From assembly GCA_009926305.1 (NCBI GenBank), contig RFPC01000012.1:1-44910 (forward strand): a DNA stretch of 44,910 nt. Direction: 5' to 3'. The position numbers and the translations under genes are program-made. Below, piece by piece: positions 8,943 through 18,190 of the stretch (positions within the stretch are counted from its first letter, which is position 1; every line of letters starts with the position of its first letter). This DNA comes from a bacterium. Lineage in GTDB: Bacteria; Bdellovibrionota_C; UBA2361; RFPC01. The notes beneath the pieces are model-generated. The model had not been told where the DNA came from and did no database searches. It saw only the letters and a list, made by a program, of their open reading frames with translations.

Positions 8943-10172
8943 ATGTCCACCATTTTTCGACCATTTGTCCCAACTTCTCAACGCTCGGACCGAAGCGCAC
9001 GAGACCGTACGCGCCATCGCCAAAAGATTAAAGATTCAATCCGAGAAAATATCGCGGATATTCTTTCGGAAGAATCAATTATTGGGCGAGATAAAGACAA
9101 AATCATCAAGATACCAATTCGCTCGATTAAGGAGTACCGCTTCATCTATGGCGAGAATGCTCCAGGAGTAGCACAAGGTGACGGCAAGCAGCAGCCAGGA
9201 GATGTAGTAGGACCAGCACAACCTGGCAGCCCTGATGTTGGGAGAGGAGGAGGAGATCAGCCAGGAGTAGACGCTATCGAAACAGACGTTACCCTCGAGG
9301 AGCTCATCAGCCTCATGTTCGACGATCTTGAGTTGCCCGAACTTGATAAAAAGTCACTGCGTCAAGTGATGTCTGAGGACGCCCGACGCCGAAAGGGACT
9401 CAGAACAGCTGGGATTCGCCCAAGGCTCAACAAAAAGGCGTCAGCGAAAAACAGGATCCGACGACGGCTTGCAGTCCAAGGTTCTCGTGGAATTACCTTT
9501 GACGATGGTGAAAAGCGCTTCCCGTATCACAAAGATGACCTGCGTTATTTCCATATCGTTCCAACGACAAAAGAGGTCTCGAATGCGGTCATATTTTGCA
9601 TTATGGATACCTCGGGATCGATGGGAACAGTGAAGAAGTATCTTGCTCGCTCATTTTATTTTCTTCTCTATCAGTTCGTGAGGCAAAAGTATCAAAATGT
9701 TGAGGTCGTCTTCATTGCACATCATACCGAAGCAAAAGAAGTCAGCGAAACCGAGTTCTTTCATAAAGTAGAATCTGGTGGCACGTATATTTCCTCTGGA
9801 TATCGCAAGGCGCTCGATATCATCAATGATCGCTATCATCCGTCGCTCTGGAACGTCTATGCCTTCCACTGCTCCGATGGAGATAATTTCTATTCTGATA
9901 ACGAACGTGCGGTTCAAGCTGCAATTGAACTATGTGATGTTTGTAATATTTTTGGATATGGCGAGATTAAACCATCGGGAAGTGCTTACTACTCCGGCAG
10001 TATGATTGATGTCTTTGGTAAAATTGACCGTGAGAACTTTCAGATGCTGACTATTGAAAAGAAAGAGGACCTTTGGCCTGCATTTAAGAGTTTTCTCTTA
10101 AGAGATAAAACCAGTCCACTAAACGCTACTCCCAATAAAGTAACAGCAGAAGGAGCACAGTCGGCAACATGA
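8943..10172 (+). CDS. YeaH/UPF0229-family von Willebrand factor A protein
   Basis: 409 residues. The N-terminal region (1-70) is highly basic and is followed by a glycine/proline-rich linker (about 74-110), which is usual in this family. After an arginine-rich stretch comes a von Willebrand A-type domain with an intact MIDAS start, DTSGSMG (222-228). In enteric bacteria the homologue is co-transcribed with the PrkA homologue under stationary-phase control. A metal-dependent adaptor role with PrkA is the usual proposal, but the biochemical role is not established. The start ATG at 8943 follows an AGAGGT site. The stop overlaps the spoVR start by four bases (ATGA), implying translational coupling. 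Confidence 0.93.
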   Translation: MSTIFRPFVPTSQRSDRSARDRTRHRQKIKDSIRENIADILSEESIIGRDKDKIIKIPIRSIKEYRFIYGENAPGVAQGDGKQQPGDVVGPAQPGSPDVGRGGGDQPGVDAIETDVTLEELISLMFDDLELPELDKKSLRQVMSEDARRRKGLRTAGIRPRLNKKASAKNRIRRRLAVQGSRGITFDDGEKRFPYHKDDLRYFHIVPTTKEVSNAVIFCIMDTSGSMGTVKKYLARSFYFLLYQFVRQKYQNVEVVFIAHHTEAKEVSETEFFHKVESGGTYISSGYRKALDIINDRYHPSLWNVYAFHCSDGDNFYSDNERAVQAAIELCDVCNIFGYGEIKPSGSAYYSGSMIDVFGKIDRENFQMLTIEKKEDLWPAFKSFLLRDKTSPLNATPNKVTAEGAQSAT

Positions 10173-11638
10173 GTGTTAAGGATGGGCTAACAGTAGAAGA
10201 GATGGAAGAATGGGATCAGCGCATCCGCCTACTCGTTGACCGGTATGGTCTTAACTGTTATCCCCAAGAATTCGAGGTCTGCGATCATCATGAAATGATC
10301 GGATACATGTCGTACTCTGGAATGCCAGCTCGTTATGCACATTGGTCATTCGGAAAATCTTACGAAAAAACTAAGACAATGTATGACTATGGAGTCTCTG
10401 GTCTCCCCTATGAGATGGTAATTAACTCCAATCCCTGTCTCGCATACTTGATGCGAGACAACACAGATCTACTCCAAATTCTTACGATCGCGCATGTATA
10501 CGGTCATAATGACTTTTTTGCTAATAACTTTACTTTTACAAGTAATATCGATGCTCGCTATACCCTTGAGATGTTTAAAGCACATGGTAATCGCGTAGAT
10601 ATCTATATGGAAGATCCCTCTATCGGTATCGATCGGGTTGAAAATATTCTCGATCATGCACATGCAATCTCGTTTCAACGCTCAAGAAATATGGCGATAC
10701 AAAAACTCACCCCAGGTGAACAGCGCTTACGTCGATGGGAAAGTGCTCAGATTCCGGAAGATCCGTGGAGAGAGATCCATCCCTCACCCGAGTATGTCGA
10801 GCCAGACTTTTCTAAGTTTCCATTAGAACCCGAAGAAAACATCCTCGAGTTCATCTGCAACTACAATCCATATCTGGCTGAATGGCAGAGAGACTTGCTT
10901 CATATCGTGGATGAGGAAACACGATACTTCCTCCCACAAATGGAGACGAAGATCATGAATGAAGGCTGGGCGAGCTACTGGCACTTCAAGCTACTTAATG
11001 AGCTAGACCTCCCACAAGGACTACATCTCGAATTTCTTGTTAGACATAATCAAGTTCTTAGACCAACCCCTGGAGGACTTAATCCATATCATCTGGGATT
11101 CGTCATCTGGCATGATATCGAGCGAAGATGGAACGAAGGGAATACAGGGCGCGAATTTACCGACGATACGCCGCCTGAAAATCTCAATGCCATGGATGAG
11201 AATGAAACTCCCGGCAGGAAGAAGATTTTTGAAGTTAGAGAATCAGACAGAGATTCTTCTTTTCTTCGACGATTTCTTACCGAAGATATCATGCGTGAGC
11301 TTGGCATCTTTCAACATGAAAAGAGGGGAAAGGAACGAGTAATTACGAAAGTTAGCGATGAAGAAAGCTGGCAGGATGTTAAAAATACATTAATAGCCAA
11401 TGTCGGAACAGGCACACTCCCCGTCATCAAAGTTGAAGATGCTGACTTTGGTAGTAAGAGGACCTTGCAGTTACGACACTTTCACGATGGACGGGATCTG
11501 CAACTTGAGTATGCAGAAAAATGCTTGCAGCATATTCAGGCGCTGTGGGGACGACAGGTTATCCTCGAAACGACATTGAATGGCAAGGATTCGGTCTTAA
11601 AGCTCGATAACGGCTCGCTCAAGGTCGAAAAGTCATAA
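10169..11638 (+). CDS. spoVR: SpoVR family protein (YcgB-like)
   Basis: 489 residues, the normal SpoVR length. The family signatures AHVYGHNDFFANN (residues 108-120) and EGWASYWH (265-272) are intact. Their conserved histidines and glutamate look like a possible metal site, but no activity is established. In Bacillus, SpoVR affects spore cortex formation; in non-sporulating bacteria it travels with PrkA and YeaH, as here. The start overlaps the preceding stop by four bases. The stop codon directly abuts the ATG of the next small membrane protein gene. Confidence 0.95.
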   Translation: MSVKDGLTVEEMEEWDQRIRLLVDRYGLNCYPQEFEVCDHHEMIGYMSYSGMPARYAHWSFGKSYEKTKTMYDYGVSGLPYEMVINSNPCLAYLMRDNTDLLQILTIAHVYGHNDFFANNFTFTSNIDARYTLEMFKAHGNRVDIYMEDPSIGIDRVENILDHAHAISFQRSRNMAIQKLTPGEQRLRRWESAQIPEDPWREIHPSPEYVEPDFSKFPLEPEENILEFICNYNPYLAEWQRDLLHIVDEETRYFLPQMETKIMNEGWASYWHFKLLNELDLPQGLHLEFLVRHNQVLRPTPGGLNPYHLGFVIWHDIERRWNEGNTGREFTDDTPPENLNAMDENETPGRKKIFEVRESDRDSSFLRRFLTEDIMRELGIFQHEKRGKERVITKVSDEESWQDVKNTLIANVGTGTLPVIKVEDADFGSKRTLQLRHFHDGRDLQLEYAEKCLQHIQALWGRQVILETTLNGKDSVLKLDNGSLKVEKS

Positions 11639-11857
11639 ATGAAAATTGGGTCACCTATTCGTAAAGTTATCTTGTTTAGCACCCTAGGCGGCTTGCTATG
11701 TGGAATTCATCTTACCCTTTATTTTCTACGAGATTTTGCCCCGTGGATGCTCTTCAATTTTTTGATTGGTGTGCTCTGCTTGTGGGCAGCGCTCCTTGTA
11801 GGCTCAGCACCAAAGTGCAATATATCCGATACGTCGGGAACAGATGAGCCTTCATAA
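11639..11857 (+). CDS. small two-helix membrane protein in the prkA operon
   Basis: 72 residues. The ATG is immediately adjacent to the spoVR stop, with AAGGTC about 12 bases upstream inside spoVR, so translation is probably coupled. Two hydrophobic stretches are present, about residues 9-28 and 33-55, with a short polar tail ending in DTSGTDEPS. No family is recognised. Its position makes it a candidate membrane partner of the PrkA/YeaH/SpoVR set, which is inference from gene order only. Confidence 0.6.
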   Translation: MKIGSPIRKVILFSTLGGLLCGIHLTLYFLRDFAPWMLFNFLIGVLCLWAALLVGSAPKCNISDTSGTDEPS

Positions 11858-11879
11858 TACAATACGCTTAATGCCAACC

Positions 11880-11901
11880 AAGGTATAAACGGTTATACCT
11901 T
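11880..11901. repeat. perfect 9-bp inverted repeat
   Basis: AAGGTATAA pairs perfectly with TTATACCTT around the loop ACGG. It is followed by TATTG, so there is no T-run. It lies after the last gene of the prkA operon and about 60 bases before the alpha/beta hydrolase start. It could be an AT-rich terminator or an operator for the hydrolase promoter. Confidence 0.4.
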
Positions 11902-11962
11902 TATTGCTGAAACAAAACCTGCATTAATACTTATATAAGCGCCTCTATAGTAGGAAGTAGGC

Positions 11963-12646
11963 ATGTCTAAACTTTTATATAAATCAAAGAAAGGCAAAGA
12001 CTCACGTGAGGATTCGCCAACTGTTCTACTCATTCATGGACTGGAGGGAATTCCAGGCACGATGAAAGTCCTTGAGATACGATTTCTTAATGCAGGATGG
12101 GATGTACTGCAGTTTGTCTACCCGTGTCATAAGATCTCATTTTATCAGGCTGCTAAAGCCTTGGCTGAAAAACTATCGAGTCTTCCAGAGACACAACGTC
12201 CACAGCACGCTGTTGGATTCTCATTAGGTGGCCTCGTTCTTATTGAGACGCTCAAGCAGTGGCCACACATTAAACGGAATATGCTGCTTGGCTCACCCCT
12301 TACATCATCGCAAGCGGCATGTTTAACTCTTCGTGTTCCGTTACTCCCGAAACTCCTCGGGCCTTCCGTACAGGAACTGGCAAAGCCACGGAGTCTTCAA
12401 TTACCAAAATCACTCGAATTTGCCGCTATCGCAGCGAAAGGACAGCTCTACGGAAGCTGGAATCCCCTACTCCCAGGTGAAAATGATGGGCTCGTGCTCG
12501 TTGAGGAAGCAATCCCAGACAAGATTGCACAAACGCATGTCGTCTCAGCACTCCATATCGAATTAGTACTTCGAAAACAGATTTTTCATCTTATTGAGCA
12601 TTTTCTCTCTACGGGCACGCTACCGAGGGTCCGCTCGCAGGGATGA
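11963..12646 (+). CDS. alpha/beta-fold hydrolase
   Basis: 227 residues. The alpha/beta hydrolase fold is shown by VLLIHGLEGIPGT (oxyanion-side HG motif, residues 21-33), the nucleophile elbow GFSLGG, the likely acid in GENDGLVLVEEA, and a late histidine in ALHIELVLR. The overall pattern resembles cytoplasmic lipase/PGAP1-like esterases. No signal peptide is visible. The start is ATG, with AGGAAGTAGGC giving a good ribosome-binding site. AT-rich text just upstream (TATATAAG at about 11932) may be a -10 region. It converges on ftsY with only three bases between the stops. The substrate is unknown. Confidence 0.75.
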   Translation: MSKLLYKSKKGKDSREDSPTVLLIHGLEGIPGTMKVLEIRFLNAGWDVLQFVYPCHKISFYQAAKALAEKLSSLPETQRPQHAVGFSLGGLVLIETLKQWPHIKRNMLLGSPLTSSQAACLTLRVPLLPKLLGPSVQELAKPRSLQLPKSLEFAAIAAKGQLYGSWNPLLPGENDGLVLVEEAIPDKIAQTHVVSALHIELVLRKQIFHLIEHFLSTGTLPRVRSQG

Positions 12647-12649
12647 GAA

Positions 12650-14242
12650 TTATGAAAATGTTTCGGCAACAGCCTCATGATTTTCTTCACGCCTACGACG
12701 GCGACGCTTTGCATGCGCACTCGGAGCCGACAATTCACTTATATCTTCTCTATTAAATAGAGCCGCTATAAAGGATGACACTTCAAAGAGACGCAGATCT
12801 TCTGCTGCTTCACCGATACCAATGTAGCGAACAGGCACACCCAACTCATCTTGCACAGCAACGACCATGCCGCCACGAGCGGTGCCGTCGAGTTTGGTTA
12901 CAACCAAGCCTGTTAGCCGAACACTGCTATGAAATTCTTGCGCCTGCTGCAAAGCATTTTGCCCCGTAGTTCCATCAATAACGAGTAAGATTTCATGAGG
13001 AGCATCGGGCTGACTCTTTCTGACTATATTCTTGATACCCTCAAGCTCTTGCATCAGGTTGCCCTTGGTATGCAATCGTCCTGCCGTGTCTATCAGAACT
13101 ACATCATACTGCTCCATATTTGCTTTTTCCATTGCATCGTAGACAACGGCAGCGGGTTTTGCTCCTTCATCTCCTACATGTACAGCGATGTCGAGTTCTT
13201 CCCCCCATTTTTGTAGCTGGAGAGAAGCGGCGGCTCTAAATGTATCCGCTCCAACCATCAGAACCTTTGCTCCCTTCAACTTCCATTGAAGAGCCAACTT
13301 GGCAGTACTCGTTGTTTTTCCAACTCCGTTCACCCCAACCATCATAACAACAGTAGGGCCACCGTCTCTCCGAGTCGGCTCAATCGGATGAACCTCTAGC
13401 CCCACCTGCTGAAGCCTCGTGCTTACGTTCGCTCGAAGCGTTTCCAACAATGCCTCCTCTGTGACGGCATCGCCCCGCCGAACGTCTTCTCGTAATCGCT
13501 CTATCAGCGAATCAACCATCTTCAGTCCAAGATCTGCACTGACCAGAAAAGCCTGAAGCTCCTCTAGCGTCTCTTCGTCAATAACAGAACGACCAGAAAA
13601 CACTTCTCTCATTTTTCTAAAAAATCCAGAGCGAGTCTTGGTTAAACCCGAAGAAAGACTCTTCGGCTCTGCGCTCTTCTCATCTTTCAGCTCCCTATCT
13701 TCACTCGCGACCCTCTCTTCACTCGCGACCCTGTCTTCACTCGCGACCCTGTCTTCACTCGCGACCGACTCTGATAACCCACCGACGTCATCACTCGGCT
13801 TGTCGATCTTCATCCCCTTGGGCGCCGCCATCTCGATTGAATTTTGCTCAATATCATCGGCCGATGAGACTGCTACCCCCTCATCTGTTTCCAAAATCTC
13901 TGGATCTCCTACTGGCGGAGTAAAAGCTATGCCCGCACCTTGCTCGAGCTTTTCAACCCTGCCCTTTAAGAGTTCGACCTCGCGCCTCAGCTCAGTCCGG
14001 GATGAATTCGCATTCATCTCTAACTTCTCAAACTTTCCAGCCAGTGCTGTTAATCGATCGCGTCCTTCAGAGATGGTGTCTAAGGAGCTTTTCTTTTTTC
14101 GTCCGCCGGCAAAGAGCGAAAGAGCGATCAGTCCAATGGCGAATGCAATCAGCACGAAAAGAACAAGAGAGAGATCAAACTGGGGGTTTCCACTTCCGTA
14201 TTGCTCTATAATATTCATCAGTTTCTGTAGCATGGTATCCAT
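12650..14242 (-). CDS. ftsY: signal recognition particle receptor FtsY
   Basis: 530 residues from the ATG at 14242, which has GGAG 5 bases upstream. A TTG at 14299 would add 19 residues but has no better signal. FtsY is the SRP receptor GTPase that docks ribosome-nascent chains at the membrane. Here an N-terminal membrane helix (about 24-45) replaces the usual purely acidic A domain. A coiled/charged linker follows, containing VASEDR repeated four times (residues 160-183). The NG domain begins near 205, with GVNGVGKTT (303-311), DTFRAAA, DTAGR and TKLDGTARGG. A polybasic KRRRRRR run near the C-terminus is unusual. It lies downstream of smc on the same strand with a 188-base gap. Confidence 0.96.
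   Translation of the reverse strand: MDTMLQKLMNIIEQYGSGNPQFDLSLVLFVLIAFAIGLIALSLFAGGRKKKSSLDTISEGRDRLTALAGKFEKLEMNANSSRTELRREVELLKGRVEKLEQGAGIAFTPPVGDPEILETDEGVAVSSADDIEQNSIEMAAPKGMKIDKPSDDVGGLSESVASEDRVASEDRVASEERVASEDRELKDEKSAEPKSLSSGLTKTRSGFFRKMREVFSGRSVIDEETLEELQAFLVSADLGLKMVDSLIERLREDVRRGDAVTEEALLETLRANVSTRLQQVGLEVHPIEPTRRDGGPTVVMMVGVNGVGKTTSTAKLALQWKLKGAKVLMVGADTFRAAASLQLQKWGEELDIAVHVGDEGAKPAAVVYDAMEKANMEQYDVVLIDTAGRLHTKGNLMQELEGIKNIVRKSQPDAPHEILLVIDGTTGQNALQQAQEFHSSVRLTGLVVTKLDGTARGGMVVAVQDELGVPVRYIGIGEAAEDLRLFEVSSFIAALFNREDISELSAPSAHAKRRRRRREENHEAVAETFS
13698..13769. repeat. four tandem copies of an 18-bp repeat inside ftsY
   Basis: The unit TCTTCACTCGCGACCCTG (plus strand) is repeated four times in frame, with single-base variants, encoding VASEDR units in the acidic linker of FtsY. 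The near-identity at the DNA level indicates recent slippage expansion. Confidence 0.9.
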
Positions 14243-14430
14243 CTTCTCCGCTTGTCTTGTTATGAGCTCTCTATTGTTGTGAACAGAGTCGTGAAACAAT
14301 GAACGAACAATTCCATCCCACCACTGGTCCTCCTGCTCACCGAAATCTCTATTTTTTTGCCATCGACCAACCTACGTGTGGGAATAACATGCTCCCCTAC
14401 CACAACTTGCAAGCCTCACCTTAGCAAATA

Positions 14431-17400
14431 TCAGGCAACATGTGCATAAGCTTCTTCAAGAGACACTTGAAGAACCGACGAGGAGCCAGGTCTCTGCATG
14501 GTCACTCCCACTAATCGGTCCGCAGCACTCATCGATGCCTTATTGTGCGTGATGAGCAAGAACTGCGTCTCCGAACTCATCTCTTTTACCAACGAGAGAA
14601 AGCGAACGAGGTTTGCTTCATCCAACGGAGCATCAACTTCATCCAAAACGCATAATGGACTTGGACGAACTAAAAACAAACTTACAATGAGAGCTGTGGC
14701 ACAAAGCGCCTTCTCACCCCCAGAAAGGAGGTCAAGAGACTTTGGCTTCTTTCCTGGAGGTCGAACAGTAATCATTATTCCTGCCTCCAACGGATCATCA
14801 TCGTTCGTTAGCTCCAGATCTGCACTTCCTCCTCCAAAGACTCTCGGCATCAACTTGATAAAATGCTCGCGAACACTCTCGAAGGTTACCCGAAACCGCT
14901 CGACAGACTGCTCACGAAGCAGCTGAACGGTCTTTCTCAAAGTGAGTGACGCAGCCTCCAGATCAGACTTTTGGGCTTTCAGATCGTCAAGCCGCTTTGA
15001 TTCTTCTTCGAATCTCTCAATAGAACTTGGGTCAACCTCTCCCTCTCGGAGAAGTTGCGCTCGAATATTCCGGACCTGCTCTTCCAAGTCTTCTAACGCA
15101 TGATCCCCTATCCCATCCGCTTCAATCTGTTCACCCTCATGGTCGAGAACACGGTCTTGATACTCCTCTGGCAAACGCTCTTGAATGCTTTCATGAATAT
15201 GCTCAATCTCCATACTACCGCGCTCAAGTTCAAGCTTTCGAGTGGCAAGTGTCTGGCGAAGAGATTCCAATTCACGTCGCTCAACTTCTGCCTGACCACG
15301 CGCCTCTTCGAATCGCTCGCGTAAACTTCTTCGCTCAGAATCTTTTGAGTTGAGCTGCTCTACCAACTCTCTGAGATTTGTATGGAGACCTGAAGCATCA
15401 CTCTTGAGTAACTCAGCGAGCTCCGATTCAACCGTCTCTCTTCTCTGCTCAAGCTCTTGTACTCGGTTCTGCAATTCAACCTCATACTCCCGCGAGCGAA
15501 TGATATCGTGCTCAACCTGTTCAAGGGCCTGCTGCTCGGCAGAGAGATATCCCTTAATTGAACCAAGCTCTTTACTCATCTCACGAACTGCCTGCTCATG
15601 TTCCTGCTTCTGACGGAGCGCCTTTCCGAGCTCCTCCTCTCTTTCTGTAAGCGTCTGACGCTCAGCCATAATTTGCTGTTCTAGCCCTGAGAACTGCAAT
15701 TCCATATCCTCTTTTCTCTGCACAAGCTGAGATATCTCCTGCTGTATATCCAACAACCCCCTCTCTTTCTGGGGCACAGAGATAGACTCTGGGGAGATAC
15801 ATTGACCTGCTCTCGTAACCACGAGAGAAGCAGGAGGAATTGCAGCTGAGCGAAACAGTTGCAATCCCTCAGCGAAGGACGGAACAATAAAAACCCGCGA
15901 CAACAAACTGCCTAACAGGGACTGCGCAAGTGGCTCTGCTGTAACCACACTCATAGCAGGCATAGCATTCAGCGGGACTTCGACTTCCTGCTCAATAACA
16001 GGTTCACCACTGCTCTGATTCTCTTCAAGAGCACCTTGAAGAAGCCCGTACCAAAAGCCCGACTCATCTAATGCTTCTTGGCGCTGCTCGGAATACTCTC
16101 CCAAAACTTCGGCTAAATCCGCAGCCCGAGAAGCCACGAAATATGACGCCCTCTCTCCAATCGCAGCCTGTATAGCTTTTGTATACTCGGGCTCAACTTC
16201 AAAAAGCTCGGCAAATACTCGGGGCATATCTCCCTCAATGCTCCGAATAAGACTCTCAAGCTTTTGACTCTCGTCATGATTCAATACCTCAGGTCGAGCC
16301 TGCTCTCGCATCTGCTTACGAGTTGCGTCCAGCTCCCCCTCGACTTTCCGGAGAACATCCCGTAGACCCTGGCTCTGCTCTTCTCTGCCTCGAATCGATT
16401 TTCTAAGCTCTCGAACCTCCTCATCGAGCTGCTGTAACCGATCCACTCCAGAGACCTCTAACTCGCGGAGCTTTTGTGATAGCGACTCTTCCTTGGCTGA
16501 TAATGTCGCCATCCGTTGTTGGGACTGATTCTTCCGATCCAGGAGTGTATTCAGCCGTTCAACGACTCGCTTGCCTTCAGTGCCCTTCGCCTCGAATAGC
16601 ATCTTGAGTTCGTGCTGTGCACCCTTCAGTGACTCCTCCTTCCTTCCGCGAACATTCACCTCCTCCTTTAGGGCATCAAGCTGCTCTCGCAACTGCTCTA
16701 CAAGCAACTCAGTGGCCAAAAGCTCGCCACGCAACACCTCCTCTTCACCAGAAGCCCCACTTGTAGTTGAAAGAATCTTTTGCTCGCGCTCTTCAAGCGT
16801 AGCAACGACCTCGCTAAGCTCTCTCTTCCGAGCGCTCACTCGTCTTAACTTCTCTCGAAAAAGGCTACTTTCACTCTCATACAACTCATGCTTGAGAGAC
16901 TCCCTGCGTCGAGCACGGGAAGCTTGTCGCTTCAAACTATTCACTTGTCGCTCTATCTCTCGCTCTATGTCTTCTAGGCGAGCGATGTTATCAGCAGTAT
17001 CCTTCAGTCGACGCTCGGAAGCTGCTATCTTGTCTCGCAAACCGAGAACTCCTGCTGCCTCCTCAAAGATTTGTCTCCGATGCTCAGGCTTTGCAGTGAC
17101 AATTCGACTCACCTCACCCTGAGCAACAATCGTGAAAGTACGAGCTGAAATTCCGATGACCCGGAAGAACTCCTTAAGATCCCGCAATCGACAAGGGGTT
17201 TTATTGAGAAAAAACTCAGCTTCCCCGCTCCGATACAGCCTACGGGTAACCTGCACTTCACTTACAGACTTTAGCCAGCCAAATTTTTGTTGGAGCACTT
17301 GCTCTGAAACACCTGCTGAAAGTGTAGATGAGTAATGCTGCGCCCCCAATTCATCCGCTGTGATCTCTTCATCCGAGAGAGAATCATCCTCTGAGAAAGA

Positions 17401-17934
17401 GTCTCCTGGTGAAAGCACCCGTAACTTCGGGGCACCCTCATCATTATCAGAAGCAGAACTCTCCGCCGATTGGTCATGCTCAGTGTTTCGAGTCTCAGGA
17501 GCAGCTTCGCCCTCCGCTTCCTGTGTAACCCAGTCGCTGTCATCAGCGGTTATCCTCTGAACTTTTTTCAGTTGTTGTGAGACCTCTTCGATATGCGCCT
17601 CAGCTTCATCGAGTTGAGACTGCAACTCACCCTCTCTGCTGTTTCCAATGATGTCATCAAACAAACTCTCACCGTCAGAAGATACGGTAAGAGAGACTTC
17701 CGCCAAACCCAAAGGGCGCAATTTATCGGTTCCATTGAATATAACATCTTCAAGGAGACCACCCCGAAGGCTCCTCGCATTTGTTTCACCAAGGACCCAC
17801 CGGAGAGCATCAACAATATTGGATTTCCCACAACCATTGGGACCAACCACACCGGTCACACCATCTTTTATAGGGAGAACCAAACGCTCCATGAATGACT
17901 TAAAGCCAAAGATCTCTAGCCGTGAAACTCGCAT
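14431..17934 (-). CDS. smc: chromosome segregation ATPase SMC with acidic head insertion
   Basis: 1167 residues from ATG 17934 (MRVSRLEIFGFKSF, the canonical SMC start). A TTG at 18012 with AGGAG upstream would add 26 residues. SMC forms the condensin ring that organises the chromosome. Seen: Walker A GPNGCGKSN (31-39); LYRSGEAEFFLN and the Q-loop side of the head; two long coiled-coil arms; a hinge around the segment with AAIGERASYFVA; the ABC signature LLSGGEKALCATAL; and Walker B LCVLDEVDAPLDEAN. Odd feature: between EVSLTV (79-84) and EVQVTRRLYRSGE (from 226) there are about 140 residues where the family normally has about 20. The extra part begins with a short coiled coil and becomes very rich in Asp, Glu and Ser. 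ScpA and ScpB are not in the window. Confidence 0.96.
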   Translation of the reverse strand: MRVSRLEIFGFKSFMERLVLPIKDGVTGVVGPNGCGKSNIVDALRWVLGETNARSLRGGLLEDVIFNGTDKLRPLGLAEVSLTVSSDGESLFDDIIGNSREGELQSQLDEAEAHIEEVSQQLKKVQRITADDSDWVTQEAEGEAAPETRNTEHDQSAESSASDNDEGAPKLRVLSPGDSFSEDDSLSDEEITADELGAQHYSSTLSAGVSEQVLQQKFGWLKSVSEVQVTRRLYRSGEAEFFLNKTPCRLRDLKEFFRVIGISARTFTIVAQGEVSRIVTAKPEHRRQIFEEAAGVLGLRDKIAASERRLKDTADNIARLEDIEREIERQVNSLKRQASRARRRESLKHELYESESSLFREKLRRVSARKRELSEVVATLEEREQKILSTTSGASGEEEVLRGELLATELLVEQLREQLDALKEEVNVRGRKEESLKGAQHELKMLFEAKGTEGKRVVERLNTLLDRKNQSQQRMATLSAKEESLSQKLRELEVSGVDRLQQLDEEVRELRKSIRGREEQSQGLRDVLRKVEGELDATRKQMREQARPEVLNHDESQKLESLIRSIEGDMPRVFAELFEVEPEYTKAIQAAIGERASYFVASRAADLAEVLGEYSEQRQEALDESGFWYGLLQGALEENQSSGEPVIEQEVEVPLNAMPAMSVVTAEPLAQSLLGSLLSRVFIVPSFAEGLQLFRSAAIPPASLVVTRAGQCISPESISVPQKERGLLDIQQEISQLVQRKEDMELQFSGLEQQIMAERQTLTEREEELGKALRQKQEHEQAVREMSKELGSIKGYLSAEQQALEQVEHDIIRSREYEVELQNRVQELEQRRETVESELAELLKSDASGLHTNLRELVEQLNSKDSERRSLRERFEEARGQAEVERRELESLRQTLATRKLELERGSMEIEHIHESIQERLPEEYQDRVLDHEGEQIEADGIGDHALEDLEEQVRNIRAQLLREGEVDPSSIERFEEESKRLDDLKAQKSDLEAASLTLRKTVQLLREQSVERFRVTFESVREHFIKLMPRVFGGGSADLELTNDDDPLEAGIMITVRPPGKKPKSLDLLSGGEKALCATALIVSLFLVRPSPLCVLDEVDAPLDEANLVRFLSLVKEMSSETQFLLITHNKASMSAADRLVGVTMQRPGSSSVLQVSLEEAYAHVA

Positions 17935-18190
17935 AGTATTTTCAAACCTTGTTATGACGGCGCCCTTTTGGGCCACCCCAACATGAATACCGAGAACAGA
18001 ACTAAACTTCAACTGAATTAAAGTCTCCTAGCACCCAATCTCGGGGAGCATGTCCCAGTCTTTTGATTTTATTCATATTTCGTGAAAAAACCAGCTTTCT
18101 AGGGGTCAACCAGCGAAAAAATACCCATGAAGCGCCTGCGTTTAAGGGGTGGAGGTTCCAATCTCACGAAATATGGAGGATAAAGGCAGT

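Noticed and set aside
13698-13769. Tandem repeats as a CRISPR array
   Set aside because: Units are 18 bases without spacers and encode an in-frame peptide repeat in ftsY.
13638-14282. 214-codon plus-strand frame antisense to ftsY
   Set aside because: It is the mirror of the serine/acid-rich ftsY linker, has no ribosome-binding site, and the ftsY frame is unambiguously coding.
16571-17122. 183-codon plus-strand frame antisense to smc
   Set aside because: It lies entirely within the smc coiled-coil coding region; its serine/arginine-rich product is the expected shadow of a Glu/Leu-rich coiled coil.
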